Positions 7,790 to 15,405 are shown, counted from the stretch's first letter. The stretch is 64,000 nucleotides of DNA from an uncultured Collinsella sp. (GCA_934621295.1 CAKTVB010000001.1:1-64000); one strand, 5' to 3'. The notes: generated from the sequence alone by a model not told the origin. Made by a program: numbers and translations.

Positions 7790-8889
7790 TAGACGCGAAC
7801 AGGCATAACCAGGTAGATATAGTTAATCTTGTCGTAAGACTTGAAAACGCCCGGACGACCCTCGGTGAGCTCAAGCGTAATTTCCTTCTCGTGTCCGAGC
7901 GCATTCAAGCAGCCAAAGATGTAGCTGTAGTTGAATCCAACCATGCAGTTAGATCCTTCAACGGCAGTCTCGATCGTCTCGCTCGCCTGGTCCTGATCGC
8001 TCGAGTACGCAGACAACGTGAGGGTATTCGCGTCGGTGTCCACATCGAATCGAACGGCGGAGTTGGAAGGCGCAACGACGGTCACGCGCTTGAGCACCGC
8101 ATTAAAAGAGGCAACGTCGAGATTGACCGAGGTCGAGCAGGTATCAGGCAAAAGGCCCTTGTAATCCGGGAACATGCCTTCGATGCGGCGAGCCACATAT
8201 GTCGTGTTCTCGGCAATGAAAACCACTTGGTTGTCGGTAGCGCCAACCGTAATGGTGCCGTGGGCGGGAGCGATGGACAAAGCATCGTTGAAAGCATCAG
8301 AGGGGACGATGAGCTCGAAGCTTCCCTCAAGCGAGGAGGTTTCCACCTGCGTATCGCACACCGCAAGACGATATGCGTCGGTGGCCACCAGGCGCAGCAT
8401 ATTATTCTCGACCGTCATCTGGACTCCCGTGAGAACCTGACGGTTCTTGTCGGTGGAGGTGACACGCCAAACGCGCGACACCATTTCGGACAAGATATCG
8501 GTGGGGAGCTCAACAGAGCGTTCGAGAGCAAGCGTCGGGAACTCCGGGAAGTCGACTGCATCGAGGGTATTCAGCCTAAAGGAGCTCTTGGCACAGGTAA
8601 TGGAAATCTGACGCTCCTCCACAATAAAGTTGACCGGCGCGTCGGGAAGCGTCTTCGTAATGCTGGCGAGCATTTTGCAGGGAACGACCACGCGGCCCGG
8701 TTCATCCACACGTGCCGCAACACGATGGCGAATAGAGATGGTGTAGTTACTTGTCTGGAACTCAAGAACACCGTCTTCCGCTTTGATAAGAACGCCGGAG
8801 AGAATAGGGAGTGTAGATGCACTCGCAATGCCCTTTTGTACGATGGCAAGAGCATCTGCGAGAGAAGACTGACTGACGGTGAAGCGCAT
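7789..8889 (-). CDS. dnaN: DNA polymerase III beta subunit (sliding clamp)
   Basis: 366-residue clamp with the three repeated beta-clamp domains. It starts MRFTVSQSSLADALAIVQKG and ends in YLVMPVRV, the conserved C-terminal strand (VMPMR(L/V) type) that lines the partner-binding pocket. It encircles DNA and tethers polymerase III and repair enzymes. It lies 228 bases downstream of dnaA, and the gap carries a cluster of DnaA-box-like nonamers. AAGAAAGG upstream is the likely RBS. Confidence 0.97.
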   Translation of the reverse strand: MRFTVSQSSLADALAIVQKGIASASTLPILSGVLIKAEDGVLEFQTSNYTISIRHRVAARVDEPGRVVVPCKMLASITKTLPDAPVNFIVEERQISITCAKSSFRLNTLDAVDFPEFPTLALERSVELPTDILSEMVSRVWRVTSTDKNRQVLTGVQMTVENNMLRLVATDAYRLAVCDTQVETSSLEGSFELIVPSDAFNDALSIAPAHGTITVGATDNQVVFIAENTTYVARRIEGMFPDYKGLLPDTCSTSVNLDVASFNAVLKRVTVVAPSNSAVRFDVDTDANTLTLSAYSSDQDQASETIETAVEGSNCMVGFNYSYIFGCLNALGHEKEITLELTEGRPGVFKSYDKINYIYLVMPVRV

Positions 8890-9004
8890 CTCTATTACCT
8901 TTCTTCTATATATAGATAAATCTAATAATAGTAATAAGCCGGTGGAAGAAGTTGATTACTGGCGTTTGTACAGGTGAAAGGCTTTTTCTTTTCAGCTGTC
9001 CATC

Positions 9005-9113
9005 CGTTGATAACACCCATTCTTTTCAACAGCTTCCAAGGGCACGAAATCTTTCAACACATTCCCGGAAGTTGCCGACAAGTTTCCCTCTTCTTTTCCG
9101 TTACTTTTCAACA
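9005..9113. promoter_or_regulatory. Cluster of DnaA-box-like nonamers in the dnaA-dnaN gap
   Basis: Nonamers seen: TTATCAACG on the minus strand (9005-9013), TTTTCAACA (9023-9031), CTTTCAACA (9051-9059) and TTTTCAACA (9105-9113). They share T(T/A)TCAAC(A/G) with the set upstream of dnaA. None is the classical TTATCCACA. As in B. subtilis, boxes on both sides of dnaA would make a bipartite origin or serve dnaN regulation. Confidence 0.55.
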
Positions 9114-9117
9114 ACGA

Positions 9118-10812
9118 TTATGACTTAAGGATGATCTTGTTCTTGAGCTGTGCGAGCTCCTCGCCAAAATTAGCATCCTCCCGAAGCTTGCCCTCAACAA
9201 CGCTGATGCTGTGGACGATGGTGGCGTGATCTCGTCCGAATACCGCTCCAAGGGCTGCCTGGGACTTCACGTCGCACATGTCGTTTACCAGATAGATGGC
9301 AACATGGCGTGCAAACGCAATCGTCTTTTGCCTCTTTCGGCCGATCATGTCCTCGTGGCTGATGTTGTAGTAGCCCTCCACGACGGATTGAACGGTTTTG
9401 GGGGCAATGACCTTTCGCGCGGTGTCGAAGTATTCGTTTGCCACGGCATCGATGTCCTCTGCGGACAGCTCTTTTCCAGCCTGCTCTTTTTCGTAGGAGA
9501 GGCTGGCACAGCGTTCGCAGAAGCTTTCGAGTTCGCGGATGTTGTTGCCCGATACCTCCGCCATATGCTTGAGATGGTCTTCGGTAAGGTGGCCCTCGTG
9601 CATCTGCAGATTGGAGAATATCGACGGAGCGCCGGCTGCAGGAAGCTCATGCGCGTTGGAAGCCATTCGCTTGCAATAGTTTTGCAGGATGAGGTATTTC
9701 ATTTCAAATCCGGGCTCGGAGATGAGGCAGAGCATACCGGAGCTAAAGCGGCTTGTGAGGCGCTCATCCATGCCGAGGTCTTTCGGCGCGCGGTCCGAGG
9801 CAATGACGATCTTTTTGTTTTCGCGAATGTATTCATCCATCAAGCTGAAGAAGTAGTCGATGCTCGCCTGTTTACCGATGATGTTTTGAATATCGTCGAT
9901 GATCAAGACGTTGGCTTCGTGATATTCACGAAGGATGCTGTGTCCATCGTTTTTCTGCTTGGCAACCTCATTGATGAAGTCGTCGATATACGTCTGGCTG
10001 TTGGCATATTTAACCGTGATTTCGGGTTTATCGACCGCCAAGAAGTTTTTGATGGCAAATAACAGGTGGGTTTTTCCCAGACCTGATTTTCCGTAGATGA
10101 AAAGTGACGTGCACTCGCCCGGAACCTCCACGCTGGCCGTGAAACGCAGGGCGGATTGATAGGCGTGCCTGTTCTCCACACCTGGGACGAAGGTGTCGAA
10201 GGTGAATTTCGAATTGATGCCCACGGCAGGTTCGATGACCTTTGCCTGCTGAGGCTGTTCGGCGGGCGTGGTTTCACGTGAAGCGACCGGTGCTGCCTCC
10301 TGCTGTTTCATGCTGCTCATCATGCGCTGAAACATCTCGGGCGTCATCGTGTTGTTGACCTTGACGCCCGTGGGGTCTGCGTCTCGATTGGTCCGGTGCG
10401 GCATCGGTATATCGGAAAAGGCGCTCGCTTGGGCAGCAAAGCTGCGGTTTTCACTTGGTTTTGAGGGCGTGGTCGTTTCTTGGGCGACAGGGGCCGTTGA
10501 TGAAGAATATGCCGGTTGGGGAGAGACCTGGGGCGCTGGCGGCTGCGTTTGACCCGGTGCAGGCATTGCGGGGACCTCAACCTTGAGTGCCATCGGCGCA
10601 AAGGTGATCTCTTCCAAATAGCGTTCTATCGTCGCCTGCTGCTTGAGCAGGTAGGTTGATGCAAACCTGCTCGGAACCTGCAGGGTGAGCGACTCGTCGT
10701 CTAGCGACACGGGGATGGATTGACCAAGCATGTTGATGAGTCGTGTGTCCAGCCCATCGCGTTGACAAAAAGAGATGATGTCGTCGAGGAGAATTTGGGC
10801 CTCGTTATCCAT
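9118..10812 (-). CDS. dnaA: Chromosomal replication initiator DnaA
   Basis: 564 residues, longer than the usual 450-500 because of a Pro/Gln/Ala-rich domain II (about 80-195). Domain I is residues 1-75. The AAA+ module has Walker A GKSGLGKT (241-248), Walker B VLIIDDIQN (302-310), and sensor residues in ASDRAPKDL. Domain IV has GRKRQKTIAFARH (491-503) and the helix-turn-helix signature GRDHATIV (526-533). In most DnaA proteins these read ARPRQ and GGRDHTTV, so F500 and A530 are unusual at positions aligned with E. coli R405 and T435. The start overlaps the upstream GHKL gene stop by eight bases (ATGGATAA). Confidence 0.97.
   Translation of the reverse strand: MDNEAQILLDDIISFCQRDGLDTRLINMLGQSIPVSLDDESLTLQVPSRFASTYLLKQQATIERYLEEITFAPMALKVEVPAMPAPGQTQPPAPQVSPQPAYSSSTAPVAQETTTPSKPSENRSFAAQASAFSDIPMPHRTNRDADPTGVKVNNTMTPEMFQRMMSSMKQQEAAPVASRETTPAEQPQQAKVIEPAVGINSKFTFDTFVPGVENRHAYQSALRFTASVEVPGECTSLFIYGKSGLGKTHLLFAIKNFLAVDKPEITVKYANSQTYIDDFINEVAKQKNDGHSILREYHEANVLIIDDIQNIIGKQASIDYFFSLMDEYIRENKKIVIASDRAPKDLGMDERLTSRFSSGMLCLISEPGFEMKYLILQNYCKRMASNAHELPAAGAPSIFSNLQMHEGHLTEDHLKHMAEVSGNNIRELESFCERCASLSYEKEQAGKELSAEDIDAVANEYFDTARKVIAPKTVQSVVEGYYNISHEDMIGRKRQKTIAFARHVAIYLVNDMCDVKSQAALGAVFGRDHATIVHSISVVEGKLREDANFGEELAQLKNKIILKS
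10270..10285. promoter_or_regulatory. Degenerate parS-like palindrome inside dnaA
   Basis: GGTTTCACGTGAAGCG matches 13 of 16 positions of the parS consensus TGTTTCACGTGAAACA and sits in the linker-coding part of dnaA. It could be chance or a weak ParB site. Confidence 0.25.
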
Positions 10813-12028
10813 TGTTCACATCCTCTCGGGGCATCTGTTCCTCTATCCATGCCCTACCCGTGTCGGTGAGCATGTACTTTTGACCGTGTTTAATGACGAA
10901 ACCTGATTTTTGAAGGTTGGCGAGCTCTCGCGACCAGGTGGCGGGAGACGATCCGAATACGTGTCCTAGGTCGGTGGGCCCGCAAGTTGTGTTGGACATC
11001 AGAAGGGATAGAGCCTGTTGTCCGCGAGGGGTAACGAAGATTGGGTTCGCCTGCGGTGTTGGCATTCCCATCGTGGGCATCGCCTGTTGGTAAGCTTGCT
11101 GCGGCATTGCGGGGTATCCTTGCTGCGGATATCCTGGCGCCATGTATCCTTGCTGGGGGAATCCCTGTTGCGGGAATCCCTGCTGTGGGTACGTAGCTGG
11201 GATATATGCGCCTTGCGCGCCGTAGGGCTGTTGATATGGTGATTGCATCCCCTGCTGGGCATACGGCATCTGACACTGCCATGCCCCGGCCTGCTGCTGC
11301 GGCATCATCTGCTGCCATTGCTGCGGTATTCCCGCCACCGGCATCGTCGGGGAGTTTGTTGCCGATGCCATCCCCGCGCTGCCCACGGGCATATCCATGG
11401 GATGAGGCACGGCGCCTCTGATTGCCCCCGATGTGTGGGACATCGAAATCTCGTTTACACGCGTTGGGTCGAGCGTGACCGTTACCACGGTTCCACCGTT
11501 GAGGTTGTCCTCAATGGAGACAATCCCACCTGCGTTTTCAAGATATTGTTGAACCAGGGGAAAACCTGCCCCCGTACCGCGGATATAACGCTTTTGGTCG
11601 CTATCGGCAGACGTGATGCCAAACTCGAACGCAAGCTCTTTGTCCTCGATCCCCGGGCCCTGGTCCGCGAAGCGAATCGTGTTTCCCCCATCGAGAATGG
11701 AGATGATTGGCTCCATGAAGTGGGCATGAATGAAGTTTTCCACGATTTCGCGGATGACCATCACCGAGATGGAGCCACCCTGCTCCTTCATGTTTTTATA
11801 CACCGTGTTAGTGATTTCCTCGAGGTAGGGGCGTGTTGCCTGCGGGGAGATGACGATGACGCGCGGCGTCGAGAACATATCGTCATAGACAGCGATGCGC
11901 GTGGCGTAGCTCACGCTCGCGGTTTCCTCCTGGTCGAGGGTGTGGGATTGTTGCGCTTCGCCGGTGAGATGGGCGTTATCGGGCGCCGGATCTCCCGAGT
12001 CCACGAAGGGGTAGAAATCGTCTGACAT
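10805..12028 (-). CDS. GHKL-type ATPase with Q/P/G/Y-rich linker and C-terminal winged helix, coupled to dnaA
   Basis: No named family is recognised for the whole 407-residue protein. Residues about 60-190 are a GHKL/SpoIIAB-like ATPase fold: N-box REIVENFIHAH (93-103), G1 FADQGPGI (120-127), G2 RGTGAGFPLV (150-159), final GGTVVTVTL. No phosphoacceptor His domain or sensor is seen. Residues about 230-325 are low complexity with YPQQG/FPQQG repeats (280-306). Residues about 330-395 look like a winged helix (LSLLMSN, PTDLGHVFGSSPATWSRELANLQKSG). The start MSDDFYPF (12028) is chosen over the longer ORF start at 12082; the RBS is weak (GAGAAAG). Its stop overlaps the dnaA ATG by eight bases and the putative oriC lies just upstream. 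A role as a switch on replication initiation or dnaA transcription is inference. Confidence 0.75.
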   Translation of the reverse strand: MSDDFYPFVDSGDPAPDNAHLTGEAQQSHTLDQEETASVSYATRIAVYDDMFSTPRVIVISPQATRPYLEEITNTVYKNMKEQGGSISVMVIREIVENFIHAHFMEPIISILDGGNTIRFADQGPGIEDKELAFEFGITSADSDQKRYIRGTGAGFPLVQQYLENAGGIVSIEDNLNGGTVVTVTLDPTRVNEISMSHTSGAIRGAVPHPMDMPVGSAGMASATNSPTMPVAGIPQQWQQMMPQQQAGAWQCQMPYAQQGMQSPYQQPYGAQGAYIPATYPQQGFPQQGFPQQGYMAPGYPQQGYPAMPQQAYQQAMPTMGMPTPQANPIFVTPRGQQALSLLMSNTTCGPTDLGHVFGSSPATWSRELANLQKSGFVIKHGQKYMLTDTGRAWIEEQMPREDVNNG

Positions 12029-12287
12029 CGTTTTCTTTCTCAACAGTTTTCTCGTGCCTTCAAGGATAGCAGCAACATGCATGCGGTTTTTTCACTTTTC
12101 AACAACTTTTCCCAAATGGATGAAAAGTGGTAAAACGCAACGAAAAGTTATCAACGCTTTCAACGTGACCTGTTGAAAACTTGAGAAATAAGCGTGAAAA
12201 AGTGTGAAAACAATCGTTGATTGATTTGAAAGGTTTGAAAAACGTGAAGAAACCTATGGTGACTTGGGTTCTTTTAGATTCTTTTGA
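12029..12287. other. Putative chromosomal origin (oriC) region
   Basis: AT-rich gap between the divergent dnaA-side and rpmH-side operons, where gene polarity switches. It holds nonamers TTTTCAACA (12096-12104), TTATCAACG (12148-12156), CTTTCAACG (12157-12165), TTTTCAACA on the minus strand (12171-12179) and TTTTCACAC on the minus strand (12202-12210). A run of A/T-rich GAAA and TGAAA steps to about 12255 could be the unwinding element. The origin call rests on position, box clustering and polarity. No classical TTATCCACA box is present. Confidence 0.7.
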
Positions 12288-12317
12288 TTGACATCGGCGC
12301 ACCATATTCCCTACAAT
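12288..12317 (+). promoter_or_regulatory. rpmH promoter
   Basis: Perfect -35 TTGACA (12288-12293), 18-base spacer, and -10 TACAAT (12312-12317), about 58 bases before the rpmH ATG. This is the best promoter in the window and is expected for a ribosomal protein gene. Confidence 0.75.
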
Positions 12318-12375
12318 TTCAAAGCTCAGGTGTCTAAATCGTGAACTCACGAAATGCAGCAGGAGGATTTTTACC

Positions 12376-12519
12376 ATGAAGCGTACTTACCAACCTAATA
12401 AGCGCAAGCGTGCTAAGACTCACGGCTTCCGTGCTCGTATGGCTACCAAGGGCGGCCGCGCCGTGCTCGCTCGCCGTCGTGCCAAGGGCCGCAAGCGTCT
12501 GACCGTCAGCGATAAATAA
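12376..12519 (+). CDS. rpmH: 50S ribosomal protein L34
   Basis: 47 codons encoding the highly basic L34, beginning MKRTYQPNKRKRAKTHGF and containing the diagnostic RMATKGGRAVLARRRAKGRK. AGGAGG stands eight to nine bases before the ATG. L34 sits at the peptide-exit side of the large subunit. As in most bacteria it starts the operon rpmH-rnpA-yidD-yidC-jag diverging from dnaA. Confidence 0.98.
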   Translation: MKRTYQPNKRKRAKTHGFRARMATKGGRAVLARRRAKGRKRLTVSDK

Positions 12520-12534
12520 GCGCATGCTTCTCGC

Positions 12535-12864
12535 ATGAGGACATTGAAGTCTCGAAAAGATTTCGAGCATGTGTTCACGCAGGGGAAGCGGTATAACCAT
12601 CCCCTGATAAGAATGGTTATATGTGGTTCAAGCAACGAAGGCGATCCAGGTCGGGTCGCCTTCGTTGCTGCCAAAAGGCTGGGTTGCGCCGTTGTGCGCA
12701 ATCGCTCTAAGCGCGTTTTGAGAGAAGCCGCACGTACGTGTCGCCTACCGAGAGATGGGTACGAGATCATTCTATTTGCAACCCCCAAGACCCGCGTGTC
12801 TTCTCCTGCGGAGATGACGGCGGCTCTTGAGTCCTTATGTGTTCGGGCTGGTTTGGATGGATAG
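12535..12864 (+). CDS. rnpA: Ribonuclease P protein component
   Basis: 109-residue basic protein that binds RNase P RNA for tRNA 5' maturation. The RNR motif is present in VVRNRSKRVLREAAR, and LKSRKDFEHVFTQGKRY is the usual N-terminal helix and strand. No strong Shine-Dalgarno precedes the ATG, only 15 bases after rpmH, so it probably depends on rpmH translation. Its end overlaps yidD by eight bases. Confidence 0.95.
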   Translation: MRTLKSRKDFEHVFTQGKRYNHPLIRMVICGSSNEGDPGRVAFVAAKRLGCAVVRNRSKRVLREAARTCRLPRDGYEIILFATPKTRVSSPAEMTAALESLCVRAGLDG

Positions 12865-13090
12865 TGTGCGCCGGCCGCTTCCTCAACGTGCGGCCATAGC
12901 GCTCATACGGTGCTATCAGCGCTATATTTCACCCCTCCTACCCGATTCATGTATATACTTCCCCACATGTTCGCAGTATGTTGTCGAAGCTGTGGGCAAG
13001 TATGGTGTTCTTAAGGGCTGCTGGCTCGGATTGCGTCGTATTCTTCGGTGCAATCCCTTGCATGACGGCGGCTATGATCCCGTGCCGTGA
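12857..13090 (+). CDS. yidD: YidD membrane-insertion accessory protein
   Basis: 77-residue protein with the YidD/DUF37 signature: IALIRCYQRYISPLLPDSCIYFPTCSQYVVEA, then RRILRCNPLHDGGYDPVP. YidD helps YidC insert inner-membrane proteins. The start at ATG 12857 overlaps the rnpA stop and gives the usual short N-terminus. Upstream in-frame TTG (12827) and GTG codons would add residues with no family match. It lies between rnpA and yidC, the universal place. Confidence 0.92.
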   Translation: MDSVRRPLPQRAAIALIRCYQRYISPLLPDSCIYFPTCSQYVVEAVGKYGVLKGCWLGLRRILRCNPLHDGGYDPVP

Positions 13091-13118
13091 GGCATGATTC
13101 GTATCGGAGGATTATTAC

Positions 13119-13889
13119 ATGTGGGATTGGATCGTTAACGTCCTTTTTCAGATTCTTGCGTTGATCCAGCAGTTTGCTGTCGACTGGGGTCTGTCCATCA
13201 TCATCTTGGTTGTCATTATTCGTCTGATCTTGACCCCACTGATGATCAAGTCGAGCAAATCCACTGCTCGCATGCAGGTGCTCACCCCTAAGATTCAGGA
13301 GATTCAGGAGCGCTATGCCGACGACCCCCAGCGTCAGTCGCAGGAGATGCAGAAGTTTTACGCCGAGAACAAGTTCAGCCCCTTCGGCGGCTGCTTGCCC
13401 CTATTGATTCAGATGCCCATCCTGTGTGCTCTGTTCACGCTTCTCCAGCACCTTGGCGATTACTTTGATGGAGAGACGTTCTCTTTCTTCAGCATTCTTC
13501 CTAACCTCCAGACCTCTGTTGCCGCTACGCTGCCTCAGGGTTTTGGTGTTGCCGCACCGTACGTTATTGCGCTGCTGCTCTTTGCCGTCCTGACGCTCAT
13601 CCCGCAGCTCTATATGTCTCGTAACCAGACGGGCGCTCAGGCTCAAACCATGAAGACCACGGCTATCATCATGTCCTTCTTCATGCTGTTCATCGGTTGG
13701 AGCCTTCCCGCCGGTGTTCTTCTGTACTACGACGTATCTTCTCTTTGGCAGGTCATTCAGCAGATCTTCGTTACCCAGAAGGTTATCGATAAGGCAAAGG
13801 CCGAGGAAGAGGAGCGCATGGCCAACGCACCGATCGAGGTCAACGTTGTCCGTCGCGAGCATAAGCCTCGTCCGCATAAGAAGAAGTAA
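13119..13889 (+). CDS. yidC: Membrane protein insertase YidC (short Gram-positive form)
   Basis: 256 residues without the large periplasmic domain of Gram-negative YidC. Transmembrane segments lie near residues 5-45, 85-110, 140-170 and 185-215. The hydrophilic-groove arginine is in VVIIRLILTP (R35), and the FSPFGGCLPLLIQMPI loop is conserved. The C-terminal tail is Lys/Arg-rich, as in proteins that contact ribosomes. No lipobox cysteine is evident at the N-terminus. RBS CGGAGG. The stop codon lies inside a 22-bp palindrome. Confidence 0.95.
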   Translation: MWDWIVNVLFQILALIQQFAVDWGLSIIILVVIIRLILTPLMIKSSKSTARMQVLTPKIQEIQERYADDPQRQSQEMQKFYAENKFSPFGGCLPLLIQMPILCALFTLLQHLGDYFDGETFSFFSILPNLQTSVAATLPQGFGVAAPYVIALLLFAVLTLIPQLYMSRNQTGAQAQTMKTTAIIMSFFMLFIGWSLPAGVLLYYDVSSLWQVIQQIFVTQKVIDKAKAEEEERMANAPIEVNVVRREHKPRPHKKK

Positions 13890-13909
13890 TTATTAGGTAC
13901 CTAATAATT
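13888..13909. repeat. 22-bp perfect palindrome between yidC and jag
   Basis: A perfect palindrome centred on GGTACC with half-site AATTATTAGGT. It begins in the yidC stop codon and ends next to the jag RBS. It may be an operator, or an RNA hairpin sequestering the jag RBS region. No family of regulators is recognised from it. Confidence 0.6.
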
Positions 13910-13919
13910 GGAGTGTTTC

Positions 13920-14474
13920 ATGTCTGATATCAACGAGGAGATGTCCACCGAGTATTCTGGTGACTATCCGGAAATCGCTGCAGCATATAAAGCTGGCGAA
14001 GAGCTCACTGATGAGCAGCTTGACACCATTGCAGATTTTGCCATCTCTATTCTCCGTTCCATCCTTGGATTCTTCGACGCTTCGGATTCCCCTATCGATG
14101 AGTACGAGGGCGATGAAGGCGAGCTGATTCTTGATGTGACCGCTCCTGATCTTGCGGTTCTCATTGGTCGTCATGGTCGTACCCTGGAGTCTCTCCAGAC
14201 CATGTTCTCCCTTCTTGTGAGCCGTCGTCTTGGGTTCCGCTATCCGGTTTCCGTTGATGTTGAGGGCTATAAGAGTCGTCGTCATGATAAGGTCATTTCT
14301 ATGGCCAACTCTGCTGCTGCTCGTGCTGTCCGTCAACACACAACGGTGAGTTTGCCTCCCATGAGTGCTTACGAGCGTCGTCTTGTTCATATTGCTCTTC
14401 GTGAGAATAAGAAGGTCGAAACCCATTCCGAGGGTTCAGATCCCGAGCGACGTGTTGTTATTACTGTGGCTTAG
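13920..14474 (+). CDS. jag: Jag/KhpB-type RNA-binding protein (KH + R3H)
   Basis: 184-residue protein. Residues 1-65 are acidic and lack the Jag-N domain of Firmicutes. The KH domain is about 66-140 with GRHG (83-86) in LIGRHGRTLESL. The R3H domain follows (MSAYERRLVHIALRE, 148-162). It probably binds RNA, as KhpB/Jag does in Gram-positives, where it affects cell division and elongation. ATG 13920 is preferred because GGAG is six bases upstream; the longer TTG start adds four residues. It ends the rpmH operon, before a strong terminator. Confidence 0.9.
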   Translation: MSDINEEMSTEYSGDYPEIAAAYKAGEELTDEQLDTIADFAISILRSILGFFDASDSPIDEYEGDEGELILDVTAPDLAVLIGRHGRTLESLQTMFSLLVSRRLGFRYPVSVDVEGYKSRRHDKVISMANSAAARAVRQHTTVSLPPMSAYERRLVHIALRENKKVETHSEGSDPERRVVITVA

Positions 14475-14493
14475 GTTCTTTTTGATAGACTTG

Positions 14494-14523
14494 AAAGAGG
14501 GTCAGTGATGACCCTCTTTTTTT
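14494..14523 (+). terminator. Terminator after jag
   Basis: Stem AAAGAGGGTCA / TGACCCTCTTT with a four-base loop followed by a run of T. It ends the rpmH-jag operon. Confidence 0.85.
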
Positions 14524-14554
14524 GACTGAAATTCTTGATACACTGATTTCAGTC
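14524..14554. repeat. 9-bp inverted repeat upstream of rsmG
   Basis: GACTGAAAT (14524-14532) and ATTTCAGTC (14546-14554), exact, separated by 13 bases, directly after the jag terminator and 21 bases before rsmG. TTGATA (14534-14539) in the loop could be a -35, which would make this an operator-like site. It could equally be an extension of the terminator. Confidence 0.35.
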
Positions 14555-14575
14555 ATTAGTAATTAAGGAGTAACT

Positions 14576-15337
14576 ATGTCTGGTCGCCCTATTGTCCTTG
14601 AGAAGCTTGAGTATACGGACCGGCAGATCAAGGTTCTATCTGAGAAGCTCCTTGATATCTGTGCTGGCTTTAATATCTCGCTCTCTTCTCAGCAAGCTCA
14701 GGATTGTCTTCTGCATCTTCTCTACGTTGAGCAAATTAATTCCTATATCAATCTCACGCGTATTACTGATCTTGATGAAGCTATTGTTCTTCATCTTCTT
14801 GATTCTCTTCTTCTTGCTAGGTACTTTGATTCTCCTGATCTTACATATCTTGATATGGGTACCGGAGCTGGTTTCCCTGGTGTTCCTCTTGCTATTGCAA
14901 CTGGAGCAAAAGGGACTTTCATTGATTCCGTTGGAAAGAAAGTGAATGCAGTTAACGCTATTATAAAAAAGCTTCAGCTTGATAGAGCGGCTGCTGTGCA
15001 TACTCGTATTGAAGAATATGCTGCTCAAAATCGAGGGCTCTTTGATATTGTTGTTGCAAGAGCTCTTGCAAGTATGCCCATTCTTATCGAATATGCCGCT
15101 CCATTTCTTTCCAAGCATGGGCATCTTGTAATTTCAAAAGGAAACCCTGAAGATGATGAGTTGAGTTCTGCTCAAGAGGCTGCTTCTATTTGCGGTCTTC
15201 AGTTGGTTCAAAATGATTCGTTTGATCTCCCGTCTGGATTGGGACATCGTGAGGTATTTATTTTTGAGCGTGTCTCCAACCCTTCCATCTCTCTACCACG
15301 ACCAAATGGAATGGCTCGTAAGAATCCTCTTGTATAA
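14576..15337 (+). CDS. rsmG: 16S rRNA (guanine-527-N7)-methyltransferase RsmG
   Basis: 253 residues with the Rossmann methyltransferase motif YLDMGTGAGFPGVPLAIA (SAM binding) and the RsmG hallmarks VARALASMPIL and ISKGNP. It methylates G527 of 16S rRNA; loss gives low-level streptomycin resistance in other bacteria. RBS AAGGAG. Codon use is strikingly A/T-ending (CTT, ATT, GAT) compared with genes left of dnaA or right of 18 kb. It precedes the parS/parAB cluster, the common rsmG-parA-parB order. Confidence 0.95.
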   Translation: MSGRPIVLEKLEYTDRQIKVLSEKLLDICAGFNISLSSQQAQDCLLHLLYVEQINSYINLTRITDLDEAIVLHLLDSLLLARYFDSPDLTYLDMGTGAGFPGVPLAIATGAKGTFIDSVGKKVNAVNAIIKKLQLDRAAAVHTRIEEYAAQNRGLFDIVVARALASMPILIEYAAPFLSKHGHLVISKGNPEDDELSSAQEAASICGLQLVQNDSFDLPSGLGHREVFIFERVSNPSISLPRPNGMARKNPLV

Positions 15338-15338
15338 T

Positions 15339-15354
15339 TGTTTCATGTGAAACA
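15339..15354. promoter_or_regulatory. parS-like site (one mismatch)
   Basis: TGTTTCATGTGAAACA starts one base after the rsmG stop. It differs from canonical parS at one position (CATG for CACG at the centre) but is itself a near-perfect palindrome. Confidence 0.7.
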
Positions 15355-15376
15355 ATTCAAATAACGAAATAGATTG

Positions 15377-15405
15377 GCGCCTTGATATCAGTCAGGGCGC
15401 TTTTT
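15377..15405 (+). terminator. Terminator after rsmG
   Basis: Ten-pair stem GCGCCTTGAT / GTCAGGGCGC with two G-U pairs and a four-base loop, followed by TTTTT. Confidence 0.7.

Noticed and set aside
11090..11200. Short tandem repeats as a CRISPR array
   Set aside because: They are in-frame codons for YPQQG/FPQQG repeats in the GHKL protein, with no spacers.
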